A stretch of DNA of 64,000 bases, taken from contig NZ_JABCJJ010000013.1 of NCBI RefSeq assembly GCF_012952065.1, positions 1 through 64,000 of the forward strand, given 5' to 3'. This stretch comes from Cellulomonas fimi. GTDB taxonomy: Bacteria; Actinomycetota; Actinomycetes; Actinomycetales; Cellulomonadaceae. Each line of letters begins with the position of its first letter. The first letter of the stretch is position 1. Below the pieces are notes generated by a model that searched no databases, was not told where the DNA came from, and was given only the letters and a program-made list of their open reading frames with translations. Position numbers and translations under genes: made by a program. Below, in pieces: positions 43,593 through 52,272 of the stretch.

Positions 43593-44747
43593 ATGAAGCC
43601 GCTCGTCATGACCGTGTACGGAACCCGGCCCGAAGCGATCAAGGTCGCACCCGTCATCCGTGCGCTCGAGGACAGCTCGGTGCTGCGGAGCATCACGGTC
43701 GTGACCGGGCAGCACCGCGAGATGCTGGACGAGGTCAACGACATCTTCGGGATCGTGCCGGACCACGACCTCGACATCATGAAGCACGGTCAGACGCTCG
43801 CGCAGATCCTCGGGCGCGTGCTCGAGGGTCTCGACCCGATCCTCGAGGCGGTCCGGCCCGACGCGGTCATGGTCCAGGGCGACACGACGACGTCGACGGC
43901 GGCAGCGCTCGCGGCCTTCTACCGCCAGATCCCCGTGGTGCACCTCGAGGCCGGCCTGCGCTCGCACGACATCTCCTCGCCGTTCCCGGAAGAGGCCAAC
44001 CGCAAGATCACGACGCAGATCTCGGCGCTGCACCTTGCGCCGACATCGGTCAGCAGGGCGAACTTGATGCGCGAGGGCGTGGCGGCGGAGACCATCGCGG
44101 TCACCGGCAACACGGTGATCGACGCGCTGCTGGGGACTGTCGACAAGCACCTGCCGTTCACCGACCCCGCACTCGAGGAGCTCGCGGGCTCGGGCCGCCC
44201 GGTGCTGCTCGTGACGACGCACCGCCGGGAGAACTGGGGCGAGGCGATGCACGGCGTCGGCCGCGCGATCGCCCGCATCGCACGCGCCGAGCCGGAGCTG
44301 ACGGTCGTGCTCCCGATCCACCGGAACCCCGTCGTCCGGGAGGCTGTGCTGCCGCACCTCGCGGGTCTGGCCAACGTCCTCGTGACCGAGCCGCTCGCCT
44401 ACGGGCAGTTCACGCGCATGCTCAGCGTCGCGACGGTCGTCCTCACGGACTCCGGCGGCGTGCAGGAGGAGGCGCCGAGCCTCGGCAAGCCGGTGCTCGT
44501 CATGCGCGAGAACACCGAGCGCCCGGAGGCGGTCGACGCCGGCACGGTGATGCTCATCGGGACGGACGAGCAGCGCATCGTCGACGAGGTGACACGCCTG
44601 CTCCACGACGCCGACCACTATGCGGCGATGGCGAACGCGGTGAACCCCTACGGGGACGGCCGGGCGAGCGAGCGGACGGTCGCGGCGATCGCGCACCACC
44701 TGGGGCTGGGTGAGCGCATCGACGACTTCGGGGTGATCGCGACATGA
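43593..44747 (+). CDS. wecB: UDP-N-acetylglucosamine 2-epimerase (non-hydrolysing)
   Basis: 384 residues with GGAGGA before the ATG. MTVYGTRPEAIKVAPVIRAL, VVTGQHREMLDEVNDIF, VQGDTTTSTAAALAAFY, VVHLEAGLRSHDISSPFPEE and DSGGVQEEAPSLGKPVLVMR with RENTERPEA are all diagnostic. It interconverts UDP-GlcNAc and UDP-ManNAc. The partner dehydrogenase WecC lies 13 kb away at 57944 on the other strand. Together they give UDP-ManNAcA. Confidence 0.96.
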   Translation: MKPLVMTVYGTRPEAIKVAPVIRALEDSSVLRSITVVTGQHREMLDEVNDIFGIVPDHDLDIMKHGQTLAQILGRVLEGLDPILEAVRPDAVMVQGDTTTSTAAALAAFYRQIPVVHLEAGLRSHDISSPFPEEANRKITTQISALHLAPTSVSRANLMREGVAAETIAVTGNTVIDALLGTVDKHLPFTDPALEELAGSGRPVLLVTTHRRENWGEAMHGVGRAIARIARAEPELTVVLPIHRNPVVREAVLPHLAGLANVLVTEPLAYGQFTRMLSVATVVLTDSGGVQEEAPSLGKPVLVMRENTERPEAVDAGTVMLIGTDEQRIVDEVTRLLHDADHYAAMANAVNPYGDGRASERTVAAIAHHLGLGERIDDFGVIAT

Positions 44748-45523
44748 GCGTCCCCGACCGCACCCGGGTCTTCATCTACGGCAGCTGCGTGTCGCGTGAC
44801 ACCTTCGAGCTGATGGACCACGAGCGGTACACGCTGCTCGCCTATGTCGCGCGTCAATCGTTGATCAGCGCGTTCGGCCCGCGACCTGCAGACGTCGCCA
44901 CACCGGAGGAGCTGTCGCCGTTTCAGCGTCGGATGATCCAGGGAGACCTGGAAGGTGATCTCACGCGGAAGTTGGCCGCCGCCGCGAGAAGCGTCGACCT
45001 TCTCCTGTGGGACCTCACCGACGAGCGACTCGGTGTCTATCAACTACGCGATGGTGCGTACGCGACGCGGACGTCTGACAATGTGGGCACGTCATTCGAG
45101 GCGGGGTTGCAGGAGCAATCCACACTCATACGGTTCGGGAGCGATCAACACCGGGGCCTGTGGGTCGACGCTGCAACCAAGTTCGTCGACACGCTCGGGC
45201 AGCTGGAGCTGCTGGATCGCACCCTCGTTCTCGCTCCCGCGTGGGCGGAGCGATCACTCGACGGCACACCTGTCCCGGGTAGTTTCGGGCTGCTCCCACC
45301 TGATGCGAACAGCCTCTACGAGCCGTACTACCGCGCGATCGGCGAGCTTGGCGTCACCGCCGTTCGACTCCCCGTCGACCGGGTGATCGCGTCCGCAGGG
45401 CACAGGTGGGGGGCTGCGCCGTTCCACTATGACGATGCCACCTACCGCGCGCTCATCGAACGCATCGATGAGCAGGTCCAGAACGCCCGTCAGGTGGAGC
45501 CGCGGGACGAACCGAGGAGCTAA
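44744..45523 (+). CDS. DUF6270 domain protein, SGNH-like
   Basis: 259 residues, overlapping the wecB stop by four bases. N-terminal VFIYGSCVSRDTFELMD carries the GSC motif at the position of the SGNH nucleophile; LLLWDLTDERLGVYQL and the C-terminal FHYDDATYRALIERI fit DUF6270. Such proteins occur in polysaccharide loci and may be acyl- or phospho-transferases/esterases acting on the glycan, not demonstrated. Base composition falls clearly below that of wecB from here on. Confidence 0.75.
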   Translation: MSVPDRTRVFIYGSCVSRDTFELMDHERYTLLAYVARQSLISAFGPRPADVATPEELSPFQRRMIQGDLEGDLTRKLAAAARSVDLLLWDLTDERLGVYQLRDGAYATRTSDNVGTSFEAGLQEQSTLIRFGSDQHRGLWVDAATKFVDTLGQLELLDRTLVLAPAWAERSLDGTPVPGSFGLLPPDANSLYEPYYRAIGELGVTAVRLPVDRVIASAGHRWGAAPFHYDDATYRALIERIDEQVQNARQVEPRDEPRS

Positions 45524-46464
45524 CGGTTGGCCTGCTCCAAGTCGCCGGGGATCCCGGGGACGAGGGCCCGACCTTCCCGCACATCCACCGGGAACGCCGG
45601 CGAGGGTCCACGGACGAACCCGAGCGAATCCAACGCAGTGGCCCAACGCCCCTCAGATGCGATGCATTCGCGCAGCACCGCGCGAAGGACCCACCGAGGC
45701 GGGGGAACGTGGCCTTGCCCCCAGTCGTCCAGAAGAAGATGAATCCGGTCTCGATCCGAGACGGCCCTCAAAAAATGGGTCAGGTGCCGGTAGAGATGAT
45801 GCGAGTCCTTCGTGTTCTGCATGTAGGCCACGGTGTTGGAGAGCTCACCGTCGTACACGGGGCGCAAGTCGCCCGCGACGTTGTCCCGCACCAGTCGCCG
45901 TGCCTCGTCCAGGTCGCGCGCGCCGAACGCCGCGCGGGCGTAGGCGAGGAGAGCTTCGTCGTTGTAGTCCTTGAGCACGACTTGTGGGTTGACCGGTATC
46001 GCAAGGGAGCCGGGGAACCGGCGTGAGTAGTACATCGCGGCGAAACCACCGCCGGACGCCCCGAAGAAGATGATGTTCCGACAGCCCTGGGCCGCGAATA
46101 TCTGGTCCAGCACACGAGGGAGGTCGCGCTGAAGGGGTTGAGAGTCGGCGCCGGCGAACCACCCGAGCTTCAGATCGGGCGACCGAGAGAGCACCGGATC
46201 CGACACCGATACGACATTGACGCTGAGATCGCCCGCGAGTGCGAGACCTGAGAACACCGGGTAAGTCGTGACACGGGGTGGTAGAGCGGTATGGAAGATG
46301 ACCAGCGTTGTGTCTGCCCCGCGAGGCCGATGCAAGATGTCGAGCGGTGATCCGCCATAGTCGATGCTGAGGATGCCCGGTGCGATCGTCTCAGCCGTCA
46401 CAGCATCAACGCCGTCATAGACGTGAACCGCATCCGGGAAGCGGGTGAGGTCACGGGATGTCAT
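45520..46464 (-). CDS. alpha/beta hydrolase-like protein of a polysaccharide locus
   Basis: 314 residues. The fold is shown by TLVIFHTALPPRVTTYPVF, a nucleophile elbow GASGGGFAAMYYSRRFPGS, and histidine near the end (GQGHVPPPRW). A TupA/capsule-modifying esterase or depolymerase-like role is possible. It is convergent with the DUF6270 gene, with a four-base overlap of their ends; the two probably modify the same polymer. Relatively low GC. Confidence 0.72.
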   Translation of the reverse strand: MTSRDLTRFPDAVHVYDGVDAVTAETIAPGILSIDYGGSPLDILHRPRGADTTLVIFHTALPPRVTTYPVFSGLALAGDLSVNVVSVSDPVLSRSPDLKLGWFAGADSQPLQRDLPRVLDQIFAAQGCRNIIFFGASGGGFAAMYYSRRFPGSLAIPVNPQVVLKDYNDEALLAYARAAFGARDLDEARRLVRDNVAGDLRPVYDGELSNTVAYMQNTKDSHHLYRHLTHFLRAVSDRDRIHLLLDDWGQGHVPPPRWVLRAVLRECIASEGRWATALDSLGFVRGPSPAFPVDVREGRALVPGIPGDLEQANR

Positions 46465-46552
46465 TCACCGGATCTTAGCTCGCGTCACGGCGACCGGTTG
46501 CGCCGCCACATGCACCTGGCCAGCGCAGCGCAGACCCGTCACATGTGCCGGA

Positions 46553-49500
46553 TCACGAGGCTACGAGGTCCAGCCGCGAGGTGAGCGCTGTGAACCCGGG
46601 CGCCGACGCACTGAGTGTCAGTCGGTGCGCACCGGCCGTGAGCGGAATAGCCGGGAGATCCCACCTGCCGCTGCCCCGGACGAATGTCGAGTAGGTCTTC
46701 CCACCGACCGTGAGCACCACCTTGGAGTTCGGCGTGCCCCGCCCGGTGATCACCACCGGACCGGCGGCCACGGTGTCGCCCGAGCCGTGACTCATGACTA
46801 TCGGTGCGGAGAGTGCCGTCGGCGCCTCCCCGAAGTAGACGTCCACAGAAGTCGACTGGTCGGCGTAACCCGGTACCTGCGAGAGGAATGTGAACGTCAT
46901 CGGCGACGGGCTCACGGCGATGGTCCGCAGGTGCCACCTCCCCGTCGAGCTCACGGCCGCATAACGGACCTGACTTCCGGCCTGAAGCGTGATCATGGCG
47001 CCTGGGGTGCCCTTGCCGCTGAACCCCACCTCGCCACCCGGGTAGAAGCTCGTGCTGTTGTGGCTGATGAGCAACGGTCGTACGTGCGATGTCGGCTTCG
47101 TCGCGAAGGTGAGCGAGACGTTGTTGGTCGCGCTGGCGCAGCCTGCACCGGATGCTGTGAACGGCACCGCACCCGCCCACCACCCCATCCAGAGCGGCGA
47201 CGTCGCCCATGTGCCGTCGTCGCGCACCGTGGCGGAGCGCTTCCTTGTGCCACTGACGACTGTGATGACGGATCCGGGCTTTCCGCCCGTCCCTCGGAAC
47301 GCGTACTCGCGGTTCGGTTCGTTGTACCCACCGACGACCACGTTGTCAGGCGTAGGAGCAGGCAGGGTGCAGGTGTACGAGGACTGCCCCGTCGTCGTGA
47401 GGACCGCTCGGGTCACCCGAGCCGGCTGACCGTCCAGCGTTGCCGTGAAGGTCAGGTCGTAGGAGCCTGCCGCGAAGTCGATGGCTCCGAGGGTCCAGGC
47501 GCCGCCGTCCATCACGACCGTCGAGCGTGTGCGCGATCCGTCACTGAGCGTGATCGTCGAGTTGCGCGTCCCGGTTCCGGAGAAGACGAACGACCCTGGT
47601 GCCTGGGTCGCCGAGAGGTCCGGTGACGTCACGAGTGGCGCCTGGAGCGCCGTGGCTGTCTCGGCGGACGAGACCTCGTATCGGTACAGCCGGGCTCCGC
47701 GCGCGAAATACAGGTCGTCGCCGTCCTGCACCAGCGCGGTGACGGGACCGGCATCGTTCTTGCCCGCGACCGTTGTCCGCTCACCCGTCGTCGTGTTCAC
47801 TGCGGCGAGCTCCTGACCGAGCGTGGCGAACAGCGTGCCGTTCACGAACGCGATCCCGAGCTCCTTGCCGGTGGGTGATGACGTGTTGGGGTAGCCACCC
47901 AGGTTTCGCGTCAGGGTCATGGAACCGTCGGCCCCGACACGAAACTGGATGAGGAAACCCGTCGAGATCGCCCAGAAGTGCCCCTGCTGGCTGGGGTCGG
48001 GGGTGATCGCGGCGACCCATGAGTATGTGGCCGAGCTGGCACCGGGTGGCGTGAACCGCTTCACCGCTCCGGTGGTCACGTTGTAGGTGAAGATCTCCGC
48101 CGGAGACGCCGCGGGGACCGCTCCGGTACCACCGGTGTTCGACGAGCCGCCGACCACGATGTCGCCGTGCGCCGCGAGCGAGATGACGCTGTGGTTGGGG
48201 ATGATGTTGCGCTTGACCGTCAGTGCGTTCGTCGCTGGGTTCCAGAGGCTCATTGCTCCACCGAGGGTGTTCTTGATCGGCACGGAGCCGATCGCCACTT
48301 GCCGGCCGACCTGGCGAATAGCGACCGGGCGCTCCTGGCTGTTGTTGAGGTGGAGGCGGAGTGCAGGGTTTGAGGCGCCGTCATAGAGGTAGATCGGCGC
48401 AGACGCCGACGAGTTGCCGGTGTATCCCCCCATGACGACCGCGTCGTCGAAGGCTCCGAACCCTTCGATCTGCGGACCCGGCAGCAGAGCTGTGCCCCCG
48501 CCTCCCGGCACGTGGCGCCCGATCCCGGACGGGAGGTCGTAACCGCCGGAGTAGATGGCGCCGGCCGCGTCAGTGCCCAGGCTCATGATGGTCGACGGCG
48601 CGTCGGTTGCACGCAGGGTCTTGACGACCGGGCTCGTCTGGCCTGCCGAGTTGATGACCACCTTGCCGTCGATCGTCGTGGTCACGAGAGAGAAGCCCGA
48701 CCGCCCGGCGACCCCGTCGAGCCAAGCGTAGGAGACCGGTCCGGCGACTGACGACGAGGGCCAGGGCTTGGGGTTGTCCTTCGCGTTGTACTTGTCGACT
48801 CGCACGGTCTTCAGGTGATTCGCGAGATCGACCCGCATGAGCCCCGCACCCGAACGCTGGAAGTACACGTAGCGCCCTTCGATGAGCGGGGAGATCCCAT
48901 ACGGCGAGATGCCCTCGATGTAGGGCACGACGTTCGGCGTCTCGGTGCCACCCGTCAGCCGACCCACCTGGTCGTCGAAGTTCTCGAAGGCGCCAGTCGA
49001 GACGTTGTACGCGAACAGGTACGGCTGATTGACCATGCGTAGGAACAGGAAGTCCCCGGCGCGCGACATGTCGAACGCCGACCACTGTGCTCCGAACGCC
49101 GCAGGGGTGGTCACCACGGTCGCCCTCCCGGTCGCCCGGTCCACCTTGACGAGCTTCGCCGACGCCTCGGCGTAGTTCGAGAGCCAGACGTTGGTCTCGT
49201 CGACCGCCAGCGACCGGACATAGGACTCGCCGGGAATGGGTTGTCCGAGGGCGCGGACAGCGCCGTCCGCGAGGACGTACAGACGACCGTTCGACGGCGC
49301 GTAGGTGCCGATGTACAGGTCGCCGTCGGGAGCAGGAGCGAGCCGCACTGCGTACTGGCCAGGGATGGTCCCGACCTTGGTGAGGGTGGAACCGCCCCCC
49401 CATCGGTACAGGTGCGCGGCAGCGGAGTCGTTCGCTGCGAGGTAGACCGACTTCGACGCGGCCGAGTAGACGATGCTCAGAACGTCTACCCCGGTGGGGA

Positions 49501-49801
49501 TGCTGATCTCCGCAGCCATGGTGCCATCGAGGTCCATCGCGAAGAAGCGTGCTGGCGTGCCGGGACCACCACTGCTGGTGAAGTAGGTGAGATATCGACC
49601 GTCAGCCAGAGCCCCTTGTGCTGACTGCTCGGAGCGAACGGCGCCCTCGGCGCCCGGGATCTGTACACCGAGATCCTTCTCGGCGCCTGTGACGACAGGT
49701 TCAGCCGCAGACGCTCGCGGTGGCATCGCTACGAGTCCGGTGAGCACCAACGCCATCATGACGACGAATGCGGCCGCGCGACTGCGCCAGGACAGGGTCA
49801 T
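46553..49801 (-). CDS. large secreted beta-propeller and Ig-like protein
   Basis: 1082 residues. A Sec signal peptide (RAAAFVVMMALVLTGLVAM, cleavage near ASAAEP) precedes about 700 residues with propeller-like blades: LYRWGGGSTLTKVGTIPG, DGDLYIGTYAPSNGRLYVL, NVWLSNYAEASAKLVKVD, and FLFLRMVNQPYLFAYNVS. The remaining ~340 residues hold about four Ig-like repeats with recurring FSGTGTRNSTITLSDGS-like and FSGKGTPGAMITLQAGS-like segments. Probably an extracellular adhesin or polysaccharide-binding protein. No sortase signal or membrane anchor is seen. The composition is less GC-rich than surrounding regions. Confidence 0.8.
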   Translation of the reverse strand: MTLSWRSRAAAFVVMMALVLTGLVAMPPRASAAEPVVTGAEKDLGVQIPGAEGAVRSEQSAQGALADGRYLTYFTSSGGPGTPARFFAMDLDGTMAAEISIPTGVDVLSIVYSAASKSVYLAANDSAAAHLYRWGGGSTLTKVGTIPGQYAVRLAPAPDGDLYIGTYAPSNGRLYVLADGAVRALGQPIPGESYVRSLAVDETNVWLSNYAEASAKLVKVDRATGRATVVTTPAAFGAQWSAFDMSRAGDFLFLRMVNQPYLFAYNVSTGAFENFDDQVGRLTGGTETPNVVPYIEGISPYGISPLIEGRYVYFQRSGAGLMRVDLANHLKTVRVDKYNAKDNPKPWPSSSVAGPVSYAWLDGVAGRSGFSLVTTTIDGKVVINSAGQTSPVVKTLRATDAPSTIMSLGTDAAGAIYSGGYDLPSGIGRHVPGGGGTALLPGPQIEGFGAFDDAVVMGGYTGNSSASAPIYLYDGASNPALRLHLNNSQERPVAIRQVGRQVAIGSVPIKNTLGGAMSLWNPATNALTVKRNIIPNHSVISLAAHGDIVVGGSSNTGGTGAVPAASPAEIFTYNVTTGAVKRFTPPGASSATYSWVAAITPDPSQQGHFWAISTGFLIQFRVGADGSMTLTRNLGGYPNTSSPTGKELGIAFVNGTLFATLGQELAAVNTTTGERTTVAGKNDAGPVTALVQDGDDLYFARGARLYRYEVSSAETATALQAPLVTSPDLSATQAPGSFVFSGTGTRNSTITLSDGSRTRSTVVMDGGAWTLGAIDFAAGSYDLTFTATLDGQPARVTRAVLTTTGQSSYTCTLPAPTPDNVVVGGYNEPNREYAFRGTGGKPGSVITVVSGTRKRSATVRDDGTWATSPLWMGWWAGAVPFTASGAGCASATNNVSLTFATKPTSHVRPLLISHNSTSFYPGGEVGFSGKGTPGAMITLQAGSQVRYAAVSSTGRWHLRTIAVSPSPMTFTFLSQVPGYADQSTSVDVYFGEAPTALSAPIVMSHGSGDTVAAGPVVITGRGTPNSKVVLTVGGKTYSTFVRGSGRWDLPAIPLTAGAHRLTLSASAPGFTALTSRLDLVAS

Positions 49802-50359
49802 GTACTACTCCTCGGTCGGCGCCGAGCGATTGTGAGGGATCCGGCAGGTCATAGGTCGGTCACATCGGGCGGCGGGATGCGAGCCGGTGTGCGGCTACGG
49901 TCGCTTCTGCGACGACATCCATACGTTCAACGGCCCGCATGCTCTTGAGCGGAGAGTCGACGCGAGCCTTTCGCCTTTCAAAGGTACTTCACCCTTCGGG
50001 GCATCCGGTCCCATCGGCGGTGTGTGTGGGCTCACACTGCCCGGCGCCGGGCGCGCCCGAGCGCCTCGCTCACGTGCGACCCCCTGTGTGGCGTCCGCGT
50101 GTGTGTCGTCCGCGGCGGCGCCTTCAGGACACGACGGCGGTCTGACTCATCGCACGACCGTTCCCTGGGCGGATCGTCGCGGCGACGTATTTTCCATTGC
50201 GCTTTCGGTACCATTCTTCGCATATCACCCGCACGTCCGTGCTCGTGCTGCAGGCGTCTTTCCGGCCGGCGCAGCCTGATACCGGCACGGCCGTCCGGTA
50301 CGATTGGCAGCCGATTGCCGGGGAACACCCGCCCACCCAGAGTTGAGGGAAATTGAGCA
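49802..50359. other. 558-base divergent intergenic region
   Basis: Relatively AT-rich, holding the promoters of the propeller gene (minus) and ATP-grasp gene (plus). I see no credible small gene; the open frames lack ribosome sites and normal composition. Confidence 0.5.
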
Positions 50360-51226
50360 GTGGACTACTTCGAGCACATGCGCCGGAGACTCGCAGGCCA
50401 GGAGCCGTTCACCCCGGCGCGGATCGGCGACAAGAAGAAGTTGAGGCAGTTCGCCGGTTTTGTCGGGGTGCGCGTTCCCGAGACGTTCTACGTCGGGCCC
50501 ATCGCTGATCTCCTCGAGCGCGACCTCCCCGAGGAGTTCGCGCTCAAGCCGGATTTCGCGTCCACATCCATCGGCGTGCTGCTGCTCAAGAGGGCGAGCG
50601 CCGGCTCCTTCATCAATCTGCTCGATGGTCAGGAGATCTCCGGCGAGGAGGTGCTCAGCAGGTGCGGCGCGATCTCCGAGCGCTACTACGGAGATGCAGC
50701 GCGAGGGCACTTCATCGCCGAGGAGCTGCTCCGGGACCACGAGGGACGGACTCCTCCGCAAGACATCCGGTTCTACACGTTCCAGGGCGAGATCGGCATG
50801 ATCCTCAAGGAGGAGCATCTCGCCGGTCCCGCGAGCGCGATGTACTTCGACGGTGAGTTTCTGCCGTTCCCCGACGTCACCGGCCGTTATGGCGTGGCCA
50901 AGAGCGCCGAGCATCTCGAGGCCATCGTGCCCGCGACGACGCCGGAGAACTGGCGTGAGCTGCTGGCCGTCGCCAAACGCGTGTCGACGGCTGTCGCGTC
51001 CAGCTTCTGCCGGGTCGACCTGTACGACACACCTGCAGGGATCTACCTCGGTGAAATCACGTTCTTCCCGGGCACCTTCTACTACCGGGACCGCAAGCTG
51101 ATGAGTCAGGCCGAGGCGGAGCGCCTAGGACGGATGTGGGATGCAGCAGCGGAACGGCTTCGAGGTTCGAAGGACCAGCCGTCCGCGCCCTCCAACGAGA
51201 CGCACGCCGACTTCACGCGGACATGA
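50360..51226 (+). CDS. TupA-like ATP-grasp protein
   Basis: 288 residues from GTG. ATP-grasp pattern: KKKLRQFAGFVGVRVPETFYVG, ALKPDFASTSIGVLLLKR (ATP-binding lysine), HFIAEELLRDHEG, DIRFYTFQGEIGMILKEE, and the metal-binding CRVDLYDTPAGIYLGEITFFPGTF. TupA-type enzymes are implicated in building teichuronopeptides, joining amino acids to a uronic-acid polymer. A glucuronate or ManNAcA polymer is consistent with the locus (inference). Reading frame is normal for the genome despite somewhat lower GC. Confidence 0.85.
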   Translation: MDYFEHMRRRLAGQEPFTPARIGDKKKLRQFAGFVGVRVPETFYVGPIADLLERDLPEEFALKPDFASTSIGVLLLKRASAGSFINLLDGQEISGEEVLSRCGAISERYYGDAARGHFIAEELLRDHEGRTPPQDIRFYTFQGEIGMILKEEHLAGPASAMYFDGEFLPFPDVTGRYGVAKSAEHLEAIVPATTPENWRELLAVAKRVSTAVASSFCRVDLYDTPAGIYLGEITFFPGTFYYRDRKLMSQAEAERLGRMWDAAAERLRGSKDQPSAPSNETHADFTRT

Positions 51227-51286
51227 CATCGCCTCGCGGGCATCCCACTCCGTCGCTCGCGGTGGTCGTCGCCACGAGAGCCAACG

Positions 51287-52270
51287 TCATGCCTCAGCCG
51301 TCACCCGACCGGACAGGGCCCGGACGGCGTGCGCCATCCCGCGGAGGTCGCCGACCGGCACGAGCCTGTAGTCCTCGAGCACGTGCTCGCTGAGCGGGCC
51401 GACGTCGTACGCGGCGACCGGCAGCCCACACGCACCGGCCTCGACCACCCCGTACCCGTATGACTCGGAGAGCGCGGTCGAGCAGAACACGCCTCCGGCA
51501 TCACGGACGGCGCGGTGCAGCGCCCCGACGTCCTGCTGGGGCACGTTGAAGTAGAAGTCGATCCTGTCCTCGACGCCGAGCATCCCTGCGGCGCCGAGCA
51601 CCGCGCTCATGCGAGCCGGGTCCGTCTCGAAGCTGAAGAGCAGGAGTCCGTAGTACTCCGGCGGCAGGAGACGCAGTACGCGGAGGAAGTCCGTGTAGTT
51701 CTTCTGCACGTTCTCCATCCGCCCGATCCAGATCACAGGGATCGCACCGGGCCTTCCGCGCAGCGGAGCGACCTCCCGCGCCGTCGGGTTGAAGCGCGTG
51801 CGGTCGATGAGGTTGGGCACTGCGCGGACCCGAGCATGCTTCCGTCTCGGCAACGCCTGCTGCACGACGTCCGCGGCCCACTCGCTCGGCGCCCAGATCT
51901 CATCCACCCTGGTGACGTCGAGGGTTCTCATCTCGGACTCCACGACGGTCTCGATCGGGGCGTGCACCTCGTACACCACCTTCGTCCGTGCCGGCGCGGA
52001 CACCTGGTTCATGAGCTCTGGCTGGCTGGTCACGGTAAACAAGTCGTAGTCCACGGTGGCGAGCGCGAACGACAGGTAGTTCTTGAGGCGGTCGGGGCGG
52101 ACGATGCGGACGTTGCAGTTCGGCAAGTCGGCGAACGCCGACTCCCCACCGCGGTCCTTGGTGAAGACGAGGTCGTAGCGGGTGCTCGGGTTGGCCAGCG
52201 CGCGAGCGCGGTAGACGCTCGTCATGCCGCCCAGAGAGCAGTTGACGTAGGTGCTCAGTACACGCTCCAT
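51287..52270 (-). CDS. glycosyltransferase family 4
   Basis: 327 residues from the ATG at 52270, nine bases after GGAGGG; a GTG two codons upstream would overlap the previous stop by four bases. GT-B with a short N-domain (YVNCSLGGMTSVYRARALA). The donor domain contains IPVIWIGRMENVQKNYTDFLR and the acidic site STALSESYGYGVVEAGACGLPV. It closes the six-gene minus-strand run starting at 61115. Acceptor unknown. Confidence 0.88.
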   Translation of the reverse strand: MERVLSTYVNCSLGGMTSVYRARALANPSTRYDLVFTKDRGGESAFADLPNCNVRIVRPDRLKNYLSFALATVDYDLFTVTSQPELMNQVSAPARTKVVYEVHAPIETVVESEMRTLDVTRVDEIWAPSEWAADVVQQALPRRKHARVRAVPNLIDRTRFNPTAREVAPLRGRPGAIPVIWIGRMENVQKNYTDFLRVLRLLPPEYYGLLLFSFETDPARMSAVLGAAGMLGVEDRIDFYFNVPQQDVGALHRAVRDAGGVFCSTALSESYGYGVVEAGACGLPVAAYDVGPLSEHVLEDYRLVPVGDLRGMAHAVRALSGRVTAEA

Positions 52271-52272
52271 GC

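Noticed and set aside
49887-50279. 130-codon plus-strand frame in the 49.8-50.4 kb gap
   Set aside because: No ribosome site, abnormal composition, no motif.
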